Source: Boesenbergia rotunda
Taxonomy: Eukaryota > Streptophyta > Magnoliopsida > Zingiberales > Zingiberaceae
Assembly: GCA_024364735.1 (NCBI GenBank)
Contig: JAGFNQ010000216.1
Coordinates: 388,759 to 452,758 of the forward strand
Direction: 5' to 3'
DNA: 64,000 bases
A program made the translations under genes and the position numbers. Of this stretch, positions 9,650 through 20,814 are shown piece after piece (position 1 is the first letter of the stretch; each line of letters starts with the position of its first letter). The notes beneath the pieces are model-generated. The model was not told the DNA's origin and made no database searches. It was given only the letters and a program-made list of their open reading frames with translations.

Positions 9650-11249
9650 ATGGCGCCTAAGTAAGCTTTGATTTCAGTTTTACTACAAATCTCTTCATGG
9701 ATTATATGGGTATGAAGCTAACCATAGTTTTTGTTCTTGTTCTTGGTGGTGTACCGTGATCATGCCTTGCCCGCCGTGACCTTACCTTCTCATCTTATGT
9801 CAATGATCGAATCTATCTATCTTTTGATTGGGTATCATCTTATATGATCAATTCTTGTTTTGTATGGTCGATCTTATCATACGATTTGAATTCTGTGTCA
9901 TGATCAATTCAAAACTCCTTAGAAAGTCTTCCAAGGGCAAGGAACCTACTGAGGGCAGCACGAGGGGGAAAGCTCCTTCCTCCTCTGCCCCTTCCAGAAG
10001 GCCACAGCCTTCTTCTAGCTCTTGGTTCCCAAATGCAGCCTGTGAACAGGCATTTCAAGCAAGGACCTTCAAACTATTACCATGTCGATCGATTGATGTC
10101 CCTTTTCTGACTGAGTTCTGTCCCTCTGTCATGGAGATTGTCATGTACTACAATCTGAGTTTTCTTCTCTCCTTGGAACGGACCATAAACTACGACCTCG
10201 TCTCTGAATTCTACAACAACCTACAACAAGGTCCACAAGGGGGATTCGAATTCACTACTCGTGTCGGGAAGATGAACCTCGATTTTTCATATGAGATTTT
10301 GGCAGAGTACTTGGGTGGTCGACGATCACCGAATCTTTATTCGATCTATCCTGAACTTCCTGATCCTCTGCTAGCACCGTTCGCAGATGCTACCCCTGAC
10401 TCTATCTATCAGCACTTTTTCGATCATCCTCGCCCTGCCGGGCTTGATGAGTTGGGTCCAGTTTTTCCTACTTTTGCAGCCCTCCGCCTTGCTCCAGCTG
10501 ACTATGTTCTTTTCAAGATAATCACAAATTGCATCTTACCCATCACTTCCAAGCCGTTGGCCGAGATCCGACCCTACCACTGCCTTATGCTCTACGGCAT
10601 GCATTGCCGGATGGACTTCGATATTATGGAGAGTATCTTCCAGTCTATTCTATCCTACCGTGAGCCAAGTCGTCGCACGATTTATATGCCTTTTGGTCAC
10701 ATCATCACTGATTGGCTTATGTCAGTTGGTGTTGATGTCACCAAGGGCAGGACCGTGCCAATGGTTAAGCAAGATTGTCGCTTGGGTCGGCGGGCCTTTG
10801 CAAAGTCTGGTATTGTCATTCATGAGCGCGATGGTGTCTTGGTGTGGAAAGATGGACGCGGACTTGGTGATCTTCCTGGAGGGGCACCGCATTTTCAGGC
10901 ACCACACGAGGCTCCTCCTGCTGACGCTGAGTACGACGATGAGCCGGAGCCTGATCTGCGCTGGCAGATGTCAGAGCTGGATCAGACAGTACAGGAGTTT
11001 ATTCAGCTAGGGGCGACAGATCGTGAAGAGTTTCGTTCGGGCTTTCGCTCCCTAGATTCCCGGCTGACCAAGATCGAGACTGAGGTCTCAGGGACTCGCA
11101 CACTCCAGCAGACATGGTATGATGAGTGGCGCAGCCACACATTTCCAGGAGTTGCACCTTCTTCGAGTACTGCACCAGGGTCCTTGGCTCCAACTGACAC
11201 CACGATGGATGATCTCGTGGATGATGACGACCTTCCAGCGGATGTTTGA
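9650..11249 (+). CDS. Sirevirus third ORF (putative plant transposon protein, env-like position), two exons
   Basis: Exon 1 is 11 bases (9650-9660: ATG plus two codons and two bases). A GTAAGC donor at 9661 and a CCTTAG acceptor at 9922 define a 262-base intron, and exon 2 runs 9923-11249. Joining keeps the frame, giving about 445 residues. After a basic, Ser-rich N-terminus comes a domain I recognise as the plant 'putative plant transposon protein' type (Transposase_32, resembling Athila ORF1): CRSIDVPF, LSLERTINYDLVSEFYNNL, LAEYLGGRRSP, ITNCILPITSKPLAEIRPYH and RRAFAKSGI. The C-terminal third is acidic, with a predicted coiled coil (about 11000-11110). I see no signal peptide or membrane segment. 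The function is unknown; the position matches the env-like or accessory ORF of Sireviruses. Element I has the same exon-intron layout. The frame is also open upstream to 9828, but that stretch reads like intron. Confidence 0.7.
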
Positions 11250-11864
11250 GCTTCGCTATATCTTACCCTTCTCTTTGGATGATTCGCATGTTGTATGACT
11301 TTTGGGCTGTATGCCCTGTGACTTGACTGTTGTGGCCTTGCGCCACACGTATTTTGCTACTTGTTTGGATGTTTTATGCTTTGACTTGTCTGATTTTGCT
11401 TCACATGCTTATCTGATATTGGTATATCTATTGTTGATGCCATGAGTTTTATCTGCATGTTTGATCAATTGTCATGTTCATGCTTACAATACCATGTCTA
11501 CTTGATACTTATGAATGTTATGGCATGTCTTGCAAGTTTATACATCAGACTCATATGATGCATGTGATTCCTATGCCTTGCTACACCTTTTCACGTGTGT
11601 TCGTATGGTTATCCATCAATCTATCACATCTTTGTTGAGTTGGGATACCTCTAGGGTTGAGGGGGAGTTTTGTTTTAATCTTAACAGTCCCTCTTGCCCC
11701 TTTTTCGGTGTTCGACAAAGGGGGAGAGTGTGGATTGGTTAAGTTTAGAATGATCATGTTGTAGGGGGAGGATCTGGATTCCCCTATGATTCTAAATTTT
11801 TGGAAAATTGATTGAGAATTCCTAAACTTAAAATCGGGTTGTCAAACAATAAAAAGGGGGAGAT
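11250..11864 (+). other. B 3' untranslated region with repeated polypurine tracts
   Basis: Three purine tracts share a GGGGGAG core: 11717-11728 (AAAGGGGGAGAG), 11762-11772 (TAGGGGGAGGA) and the LTR-adjacent 11851-11864 (AAAAAGGGGGAGAT). The last primes plus-strand synthesis. Extra upstream tracts are a known Sirevirus trait. The DNA between ORF3 and the first tract is T-rich and non-coding. Confidence 0.8.
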
Positions 11865-13703
11865 TGTTGATGCAGTCTTGTCCTGATTGTTGTTTTGGTG
11901 TTGACAACGATTTTAGTTTAGGTTGATGATTATGATTAAGTCCTGATCGAGGATTAGGCATGATATGGAGGATTCTAGCCTGGAGGGCTAGGTGTTGGAA
12001 AAATCCTAACCTGTAGGATTGGGTGTGTAAAATCCTAGCTTGGAGGGCTAGGTGTTGAAAAAGTCCTGATTCGGAAGGGTTGGGTGAAAAGTCCTAGCTT
12101 GGAGGGCTAGGTAAAAAGTCCTAACTTGGAGGGTTAGGTGCAAATTCCCAACATGGAGAGTTAAATGGAAAAATCCTTAGCTTGGAGGGCTAAGGTGGAC
12201 GAAACCCTAGCTTGGAGGGCTGGGTTTGACTCCCTGGATCGGTCTGGTGACCGATCAGGGATATTGGCACGTTGCTCCTTCGGGGATCGGTCTGGTGACC
12301 GATCCAGCGATGTCTGATCGGTCCGGTGACTGATCAGGGAGCAAGCAGCTTCCTCACTGACTTGCTCCTGATCGGTCTGGTGACCGATCAGGGAGCGAAC
12401 AGTGAGTGAGTTCTCCTCCTGATCAGACCCTGGATCGGTCCGTTGACCGATCAGGGACTTAGGATCTGATTACAGAATTACTGTTCATATGTCTTCATCG
12501 ATCTGAGTGACCGATCAGGCTTCACTCTGATCGGTCTGGTGACCGATTAGGCTTCACTCTGATCGTTCCGGTGACCGATCAGGCTATGTTGCCGTGAGAG
12601 CTGGGAATCCCAGCACAGAGGTTGATCGGTCTGGTGACCGATCCACAAGCCCTGGATCGGTCCGGTGACCGATCACTTTAATTCAAATTGCACTGTCAGA
12701 CGCGATCAGAGCGTCTGATCGTATCCGATTCTCTGCGCTTCACTTCTGAATCTTGATTTACTGCTTGATATGCTGCTCTAACACTCTGATTAAGCTGCAG
12801 GTGACAGGGGAGGATTCAAACACTCAAGGAGAAGTCAATGGAGGCTTTCCTTGGAGCAGGTTTGTCCGTTTTCCATCTCTGGTTGCAACGGTCGGAGCTG
12901 CAGACTGGAGCCGCTGACTGGAGCTTGGCTGAGGGAGCTCAGGAAGTCCAGGGAAGGCTCAGTGGTAGCTGGCGTTGGCAGTGAGGTAGCTGGAGGCTGC
13001 AGGAGATGCTGTCACCTGATGCTGAGTGGAGAAACAAAAAGGGCGGAGAAGGCTTCGTGGAAAAAAACTGGTTTTGGAACTGAGCTTCTTGCCGCGCCTT
13101 GAGTTCTCCACAACTTGCTTGCTGTGTTTCTGAAGTTCTCATCACCTTGAGCAAGCTACTACATTCTTGAAGCAACCATTACTTGAGCGCTTGAGGGAGA
13201 GAACAAGAGGCTTGGAGTCCGACAGCGGGAAGACACGAGGAAGGGTTCCTTGTGTGAGATCGCCGCTGGGTGGAGCTCGGGAAAGCTTGCTGTGTTCTTG
13301 TCTTTGCTGAGTGCTTGAGTAAGATCCTTCCTATCGTTTCATTGTGCTTAAACATATATTTGTGATTGAAACGCTGTGGAGAGGTTTCTCCACCGAGAAG
13401 GAGGTTGTCTTCTATCCTGTGTTAACCGGGGCTTGATCTGCCGACGATCAAGGGATCGCCCACCTTAAGGGCATGCCAAGGAGTAGGGACAAGTTATCCC
13501 CGAACCTTGTAAACCCTCCTTGTTAGCGATCTTGCTAGTTGTGTTTGTGTTGCTTTCGTTTCTGTTTTTAGTTTTCTGCACACTCTGTTTTCTACTCTTT
13601 CCGCTGTGCTACTGATATCTGAGTTGCAGAAACTTCATAAGTGTTTAAAGTTCAAGTGATTGGCTATATTCACCCTCCCCTCTCTAGCCATCCGTTTCCA
13701 ACA
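11865..13703 (+). mobile_element. 3' LTR of Sirevirus B
   Basis: About 1839 bp, TGTTGATGCAG...CCAACA, directly after the polypurine tract. From about 11980 to 12230 it has a short tandem array built on CCTAGCTTGGAGGGCTAGG, itself an inverted repeat. From 12236 to 12680 there are about ten GATCGGTC/GACCGATC palindromes. The 3' part has the TTTCTCCACCGAGAAGGAGG segment shared with the C and I LTRs. The LTR is followed by CTAGG and then by C-family LTR sequence. No target duplication can be tested because the 5' LTR is missing. Confidence 0.85.
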
Positions 13704-15419
13704 CTAGGCACACCTAGTGGGACTAGGTGAAATCCTGGTGAGTAAAGCCAGGTCCTAGCCTTGGAAGCTAGGTTGGATGAAATCCTGGTGAGTGAAGCCA
13801 GGTCCTAGCTTGGGAAGCTAGGTTGGATTGAAATCCTGGTGAGTGAATCCGGGTGATTGAAATCCTAGTGAGTGAAGCTAGGTTGAAATCCCGGTGAGTG
13901 AAGCCGGGTCCCGGTGAGTGAAGCCGGGTGACTGAAATCCTGGTGAGTGGAGCTAAGTCCTAGCTTGGGAAGCTATGTTGAACGAAGTCCCGGTGAGTGA
14001 AGCTGGGCGCGGAATCTTGGTCCGGGGGACTGAGCACGAGTCAGAGAAGGCTAGGGAGCCCGTTCTCTTGACTTAGAGGTGAATTGGAAATCTCTGGATC
14101 GGTCTGGTGACCGATCAGGAAAGTTGGCACGAACTCCCTTCGTGGATCGGTCTAGTGACCGATCCAGAGAAGGCTGATGTCTGGTGACCGATAAGGGAGA
14201 GAACAGAGAACCCTTGGTTGGCTTCTGTTTGGCTCCTGATCGGTCTGGTGACCGATCAGGGAGACCTCCTGATCGTTCTGGTGAACGATCAATATCGCGA
14301 GTTCCTCCTTATAACCGATCAGGATGGCTCCTAATCGGTCAGGGAGTGACCTGATCGGTCACCAGACCGATCAGGCGTGTAATTCCTGCGGGTTGTGGCA
14401 AGCAGACTTCTGGACCGGTCTGGTGATTGATCTGGTGACCGATCACAAGAATCCACGATTTTTGATTTCTCACCGTGGACCGATCAGGCTGGAGCCTGAT
14501 CGGTCAGGGATAACCCTGATCGGTCTAGTGACCGATCAGAGTCCTCTCTGATCGGTCTGGTGACCGATCAGTAGCTGTAACTTTAATTTGAAATCGCTGT
14601 CAGGCTTCTGATCGCGTCTGCGTTTTCTCTGCTACTTATCGATTATGTTTGATATGCTTTGCTAAGCTCCTAATAAGTGTGCAGGTGATTCAAACAATGG
14701 AGGAGAGTCAACTAGGGGCTTTCCATGGAGCAGGTTTGGCTCTTTTCTCTTCTCAGGTCTCAACGGGCGTCTGGCGCGGCTGGCAATTAACGAAGGCGCG
14801 GCTGGCAACTGACGGAGGCGCGGCTGAAGAGGTCTTCGGTGGACTGAGCGCTCAGGGAGTCAGGGGGTCAGGCTGTGGCTCAGTGGTGCTAATGGAGCCT
14901 AGCGACGTTGAGCAGAAGCTTAAGACAAAGCTGGAAGCAGAGGAGCGTGACAAGGGAAAAAACAGACAGAAACTTGAGGAGTTTGGCTGGGCTTTGCTTG
15001 TGCTTTCTGTTGCTTTGTGCTTGAGTGTTCTTGCTTGAGTGTTTCTTGTGAGCGTTCCTTCTTGTGTGATCTCTTGTACTGAAGTTCAATCATCCGTGAG
15101 ATTTGTGGAGAGGTTTCTCCACCGAGAAGGAGGCTTCACTATATCCGGGTTCACCGGGGCTTGATCTGCCGACGATCAAGGGATCGCCCACCTCACGGGC
15201 ATGCCAAGGAGTAGGGGCAAGTTATCCCCGAACCTTGTATATCGCTGTGTCGTCTGGTTTGCTTCCTTTGTTTTTATTTTTGTTCTTCATTTTTGTTTCT
15301 ACATCTTGTCTTCCGCTGCCTAACCTTAAGTGCAGAAAACCTAAAAGAAGCTTCAAAGGCAAGTGATTTGAGTGTCTGGCTACATTCACCCCCCCTCTAT
15401 AGTCATCCAAGCACCAACA
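13704..15419 (+). mobile_element. 5' LTR of Sirevirus C, 5'-truncated
   Basis: Aligns by eye from about 18860 onward with the complete 3' LTR of C and shares all its segments: hairpin array (13720-14010), GATCGGTC palindromes (14096-14570), and the block ending ...CAAGCACCAACA at 15419. Differences between the two copies are scattered substitutions plus one palindrome unit present only in the 3' LTR (near 19600). Confidence 0.85.
13720..14010 (+). repeat. Covarying hairpin array in C 5' LTR
   Basis: Short inverted repeats in tandem share the fixed spacer TGAGTGAAG but have different, still complementary arms: CCTGG/CCAGG, CCCGG/CCGGG and CCTAG/CTAGG. They alternate with CCTAGCTT-GGG-AAGCTAGG stems. 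A second copy of the array is in the 3' LTR (18900-19240). A few units have lost pairing, for example near 13940 and 13975. Confidence 0.8.
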
Positions 15420-15421
15420 AG

Positions 15422-15433
15422 TGGTATCAAAGC
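15422..15433 (+). other. Primer binding site, element C
   Basis: TGGTATCAAAGC, a one-base variant of the initiator Met-tRNA primer site, two bases after the LTR end at 15419. Confidence 0.85.
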
Positions 15434-15476
15434 TTGGGGCTCTGCTCAAATGGATTAACACCCAAGAGTCTACAAG

Positions 15477-16769
15477 ATGGCAATGGGAAGAGAAGGGTTT
15501 AGCACCAGCCGACCTCCATTCTTTGACGACATTGATTTTCCATATTGGAGATCGAAGATGGAGTATTATTTGAAGACCAACATTAATATGTGGTTTGCTG
15601 TGAAGGAGGGATTCATCCTTCTAAGAGATGCCGAAGGAAAAGAGCTTGAGTTCTCAAGTTGGTCGGCTGAACAGATTCGAAAAGGGGAAGCCGATGCCAA
15701 AGCTGTGGTCACCCTACAATGTGGGATGACCAAGGAAGAGTTGATCAAAGTCGGCCCCTTTTCCATTGCCAAGGACCTCTAGAACAAGGTCATTGAGCTC
15801 CATGAAGGAACGCATGAAACCCGGACAGCCAAGAAGGACCTCCTTCTCAGCCAACTTCAAAAGCTGTCCATGGAAGAAGATAAAACTGTGAGTATACTCC
15901 ATGGACGATTCAAGGAGATCCTCAATTGTCTACACTCCATAAATGAGAAGGTAGAGAACCGAGATTTTATAAGATATGTTCTCAAAGCTTTTCCTAGGAA
16001 CGTCTTGTGGTCATCCATGGTGGATGCTTACAAGGTTTCCAAGGATTTATCTTTTGTTAAGTTAGAAGATCTATTTTGTGAAATGAAACTACATGAGATC
16101 TCTAACAAAATTTCAAAGGAGAAAGGTATTGCTTTAGTGGCAGGTGACAAAAAGAAGAAGAAGGAGAAGAAGAACAAGGAGGAGGAGGAGACTTATAGTC
16201 ACATGGCACTAGAGGACTCGAGAGAAGAAAGTGATAATGAATCAAGGGACTCCTCAACCGCACCTTCATCATCTTCGGATGATGAAGAGGTAATTTCTCC
16301 GGAGTTAGATAAATGCTACAGGACAATTGCATGCTTAACTAGTTTGTTGAAGAAATCTAAGAACAAAGTAAAATCTTTGAAATTAGAAATAGAGGAGTTG
16401 AAAACCTCTAAGGATGAGGTAATTGATGACGTGCATGATAAGACCCTTAAGGAGGAAAATAAGACTCTAAGGAGCGAAATTGAAAATCTCAAGAATATTC
16501 TTGAGAAATTTTCAACTAACTCTAAAACTTTAGACATGATACTAAATTCACAAAAAGCAGTTTACAACAAGGTTGGTTTAGGTTACCAACCCAAAGAATC
16601 AAGTTTCATGTCATTGATGTCTAGAACCCATAATATGTCACAACATGATTCTAGGGTTCAAAAGGTTCAAAGGAAAATGACTAAGGCATGGGTGCCAAAG
16701 TCATTCATTGTTGAAGCATTAGGTCCCAAAAGTTGGGTACCTAAAACCTCTATCTTTAGAATTGTATAG
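15477..16769 (+). pseudogene. Sirevirus C gag, one stop codon and zinc knuckle lost
   Basis: Starts at ATG 15477 (M-A-M-G-R-E-G-F-S-T), the normal position 58 bases after the LTR. The frame continues to 16769 except for one TAG at 15780, where related gags have Trp in AKDLW. The UBN2-type capsid region runs to about 16120. The Lys-rich segment then jumps directly to the acidic region, so the CCHC knuckle kept in gags A, D, G and I is deleted. A coiled coil follows (about 16310-16510) and two WVPK motifs close the ORF. Just downstream, WYSKHMT-like codons near 16820 are a protease remnant. Without the knuckle and with the stop, the protein would not pack RNA normally. Confidence 0.8.
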
Positions 16770-18693
16770 CTTTGATTGAGGGGGAGCATCTATCAACATG
16801 GGTGGTTGATATTTGGTACTCCAAACACATGACCATTCCTAGTTAGAGATGTGCCTACTATTTCTTCCATTTAATGAATGACCATTTACTACCCATGAGG
16901 AATGTTGTCTTTTCAATATTGAATTTAGATGATTGGAGTTAAAACCAATGGAAATCATAAACTCCATACACCATATAGATACATGGAAATGTTTCCCATT
17001 TACTCTATATCTTGGTGTGACTGGAAACTTTCTCATTTGGATTGGTATGCATATGGGATCATGATTTATCAACATTACTCCAATCTAATTAAGTCTATGG
17101 TTAATGAACTTGATACACACTTGGGACTATGAATTCTCCAATCCAATCTATGAACTATCAATAGAATGGAGAATTAAGATTCTCGACTTGGGATGAACCT
17201 AGATCTATGAGTTATCAAAATTGGTTGAAGCAAGCATGTTATAAATATACTTGGAACATAATTAATCATGCATAAGTGTAGTTTGCTTTTGTATTAAAGT
17301 TCTACCATGATCAGTTTTGTTTCCAAAACAAAGAGGAAAGTAACTAATTCATCTTTACCAAATAGCAATATACATCCATCATGTGTGCTATCCATGTCTA
17401 TGAATTTTTTGATCAGATGATTGTATGCATACATGTTTTGGAAATCTGATCATTTTTAGATACCAATTTGATACAAGCATGTTTTGAAAATTTGATCATA
17501 TCTTCTGTATCAAGAAATCTGATCATATTTTGATGCTATTTTGATACAAACCTGCTGGACAAAGTTAGGGATTATGGAATTGATAAATATTTTGAACAAA
17601 TTTGAACATGCCCTTGATGTTTTTCTTTGAGAAATATGTTTTGGTTAAGGAAACCCCTTCTTTTGATCAAAGGGGTTAACTCTAAGTGTATTAGAAGTTG
17701 AAACGCAGAGTTTCTGAAATGTTTCAGAAACCCTTCTGATCAGAAACTTGATCGGTCCATCGACCGATCAGGACTCACTCTGATCGGTCTGATGATCGAT
17801 CAAGGACCATTCTGTTCGGTTTGATGACCGATCAGATCAAGTCTGATCAGCAGACTCCCTAACTGATTCAAAATTGGTAAATCATCAAGAGTTAGGTTTA
17901 TGGTTAAGACATATTTGACACACATCTGATACAAACCAATTATAATTGAAATATACTTGATCATCCATTAGTACAAACCTGGTACTAAGGGAGTACAAAT
18001 TTGTTCGAGTGGTGAAATATGGGTAGGAATTTTTTTAAGACCTTGATTCTTAGAAATTTTTCTGAAACATCAAGTGTTAAAATAAGTTTGGGCTAATCAT
18101 ACTTGGAATAAAACTTAATATTGATTTGCTACAAACCTATGTTGGAATGCTCAAATTCATAAGAAAGGGTTTGTTGAGTCATGACTCTTGTTCTTGATGT
18201 CGTGTTTCAGAAATTTTTCTGAAATATCGTATATTAATGGAGTCTACACCCCTGTTGTAAAATGTAAATTATTAATGCAGTCTGATCGTGAACGAATCAG
18301 AATTACAGAAATTTTTCTGAAAACTGATCATTCATAGATAAATCAGAAATTTTTCTATATCAATCATCAGTCTGATGAAGCTGCATTACTATTAGTCATA
18401 TGAAATTTATACATGTTTGACCATGATATTATTCTGTATATGTTTTCATGTGTAATTCATAATTACCTTTGCTCATTTTGGGGAGAGACCCTCGGTTAAG
18501 AGGGAGGTATATTTAAACTTAATAATCATACCCTTTTCAATGTTTGACAAAGGGGGAGAGAATGGTTGATTAAGTTTAGGGTTAATCATTGTAGGGGGAG
18601 GATCTTGATTCCCTTACGATAATTGAATGGACTTCAATTGATCATTAATACCTAAACTTAAATCAGATTGTCAAACAACAAAAAGAGGGAGAT
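16770..18693 (+). other. C internal non-coding region with purine tracts
   Basis: A decayed protease start (to about 16850) is followed by AT-rich sequence without coding signal. Three GATCGGTC-type palindromes sit at 17749-17840, the internal counterpart of the cluster before ORF3 in B, although ORF3 is absent here. Purine tracts lie at 18549-18560, 18591-18600 and 18682-18693 (AAAGAGGGAGAT), the last touching the 3' LTR. Confidence 0.65.
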
Positions 18694-20676
18694 TGTTGAT
18701 GCAGTCTGGCCCGATTGTTGTTTTGATGTTAACAACGATTTAAGTTTAATTGAATGAATTTGGATTAAGTCCAGGTGGATCTGGGAGATCGCACGTTGGC
18801 ATGGGAAAAGACCTAGTGGGACTAGGTGAAGTCCAGGTGGATCTGGGAGATTGCACGCTGGCATGGGAAAAGACCTAGTGGGACTAGGTGAAGTGGAAAA
18901 GACCTAGTGGGACTAGGTGAAATCCTAGTGAGTGAAGTCAGGTCCTAGCTTGGGAAGCTAAGTCGGATGAAATCCTGGTGAGTGAAGCCAGGTCCTAGCT
19001 TGGGAAGCTAGGTTGGATTGAAATCCTGGTGAGTGAAGCCAGGTGATTGAAATCCTAGTGAGTGAAGCTAGGTTGAAATCCCGGTGAGTGAAGCCGGGTC
19101 CTGGTGAGTGAAGCCAGGTGGTTGAAATCCCGGTGAGTGAAGCCGGGTGACTGAAATCCTGGTGAGTGAAGCCAAGTCCTAGCTTGGGAAGCTAGGTTGA
19201 ACGAAGTCCCGGTGAGTGAAGCTGGGCGCGGAATCTTGGTCCGGGGGACTGAGCACGAGTCAGAGAAGGCTAGGGAGCCCTTTCTCTTGACTTAGAGGTG
19301 AATTGGAAGTCTCTGGATCGGTCTGGTGACCGATCAGAAAAGTTGGCACGAACTCCCTTCGTGGATCAGTCTGGTGACCGATCCAGAGAAGGCTGATGTC
19401 TGGTGACCGATCAGGGAGAGAACAGAGAACCCTTGGTTGGCTTCTGTTTGGCTCCTGATCGGTCTGGTGACCGATCAGGGAGACCTCCTGATCGTTCTGG
19501 TGAACGATCAATATCGCGAGTTCCTCCTTATAATCGATCAAGATGGCTCCTGATCGGTCAAGGAGTGACCTGATCGGTCACCAGACCGATCAGGGCACAG
19601 CATGATCGGTCTGGTGACCGATCAGGAGTGTAATTCCTGCGGGTTGTGGCAAGCAGACTTCTGGACCAGTCTGGTGATCGATCTGGTGACCGGTCACAAG
19701 AATCCGCGATTTTTGATTTCTCACCGTGGACCGATCAGGCTGGAGCCTGATCGGTCAGGGATAACCCTGATCGGTCTAGTGACCGATCAGGGTCCTCTCT
19801 GATCGGTCTGGTGACGGATCAGTAGCTGTAACTTTAATTTGAAATCGCTGTCAAGCTTCTGATCGCGTCTGCGTTTTCTCTGCTACTTATCGATTATGTT
19901 TGATATGCTTTGCTAAGCTCCTAATAAGTGTGCAGGTGATTCAAACAATGGAGGAGAGTCAACTAGGGGCTTTCCATGGAGCAGGTTTGGCTCTTTTCTC
20001 TTCTCAGGTCTCAACGGGCGTCTGGCGCGGCTGGCAACTGAAGAAGGCTCGGCTGGCAACTGACGGAGTCTCAGCTGAAGAGGTCTTCAATGGACTGAGC
20101 GCTCAGGAAGTCAGGGGGTTAGGCTGTGGCTCAGTGGTGCTGATGGAGCCTAGCGACGTTGAGCAGAAGCTTAAGACAAAGCTGGAAGCAGAGGAGCGTG
20201 ACAAGGGAAAAAACAGATAGAAACTTGAGAAGTTTGGCTGGGTTGTGCTTGTGCTCTCTGTTGCTTTGTGCTTGAGTGTTCTTGCTTGAGTGTTTCTTGT
20301 GAGCGTTCCTTCTTGTGTGATCTCTTGTACTGAAGTTCAATCATCCGTGAGATTTGTGGAGAGATTTCTCCACCGAGAAGGAGGCTTCACTATATCCGGG
20401 TTCACCGGGGCTTGATCTGCCGACGATCAAGGGATCGCCCACCTCACGGGCACGCCAAAAAGTAGGGACAAGTTATCCCCGAATCTTGTACATCGCTGTG
20501 TCGTCTGGTTTGCTTCCTTTGTTTTGATTTTTGTTCTTCATTTCTGTTTCTGCATCTTGTCTTCCGCTGCCTAACCTTAAGTGCAGAAAACCTAAAAGAA
20601 GCTTCAAAGGCAAGTGATTTGAGTGTCTGGCTACATTCACCCCCCCCCCCCCTCTATAGCCATCCAAGCACCAACA
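18694..20676 (+). mobile_element. 3' LTR of Sirevirus C
   Basis: About 1983 bp, TGTTGATGCAG...CCAACA. It contains ACCTAGT-GGG-ACTAGGT stems near 18808-18920, the covarying hairpin array (18900-19240), some ten GATCGGTC palindromes (19314-19825), and the conserved R/U5-like block with TTTCTCCACCGAGAAGGAGG near 20365. A run of 12 C near 20640 could be miscounted. The flank after 20676 (TTAAA) cannot be compared with a 5' flank. Confidence 0.85.
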
Positions 20677-20770
20677 TTAAACTCCTACACACTTAAACAC
20701 AGAGATCAAAATAAACATGACCTAACTTGACTCGGTTAACTATATCAAAACTATCCCGGGGTATGTACAG
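20677..20770 (-). mobile_element. LTR end fragment, minus orientation
   Basis: About 90 bp resembling the sense 5' end of the G-type LTR (compare 43765-43850): CACACTTA...GACCTAAC..TTGACTCGGTT...ATCAAAAC. It is a short relic with no partner. Confidence 0.4.
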
Positions 20771-20814
20771 ATGATAAAAAATTCACGTATAGTTATAGCT
20801 TCTTGCTGAATGAT

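Larger units (their letters stand above)
6948..13703 (+). mobile_element. Sirevirus B, 5'-truncated
   Basis: Plus-strand element with the 3' part of pol, a spacer rich in palindromes, a spliced third ORF, repeated polypurine tracts and a complete 3' LTR. The 5' LTR, gag, protease and integrase are missing because of the break at 6947. It belongs to the same family as minus-strand element I: the pol C-termini, spacer hairpins and ORF3 are closely similar. Its 3' LTR abuts a C-family LTR at 13704, so it apparently inserted into the 5' LTR of element C. Confidence 0.85.
13704..20676 (+). mobile_element. Sirevirus C, deletion derivative (gag only)
   Basis: Structure: 5' LTR lacking its first ~150-200 bp (13704-15419), primer site, gag with one stop, a short protease remnant, a 1.9-kb non-coding internal region, three purine tracts, and a full 3' LTR (18694-20676). 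Integrase, reverse transcriptase, RNase H and ORF3 are gone, so any past mobility must have depended on proteins from another copy. The 5' LTR truncation coincides with the end of the B 3' LTR, consistent with B having inserted there. Confidence 0.8.
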
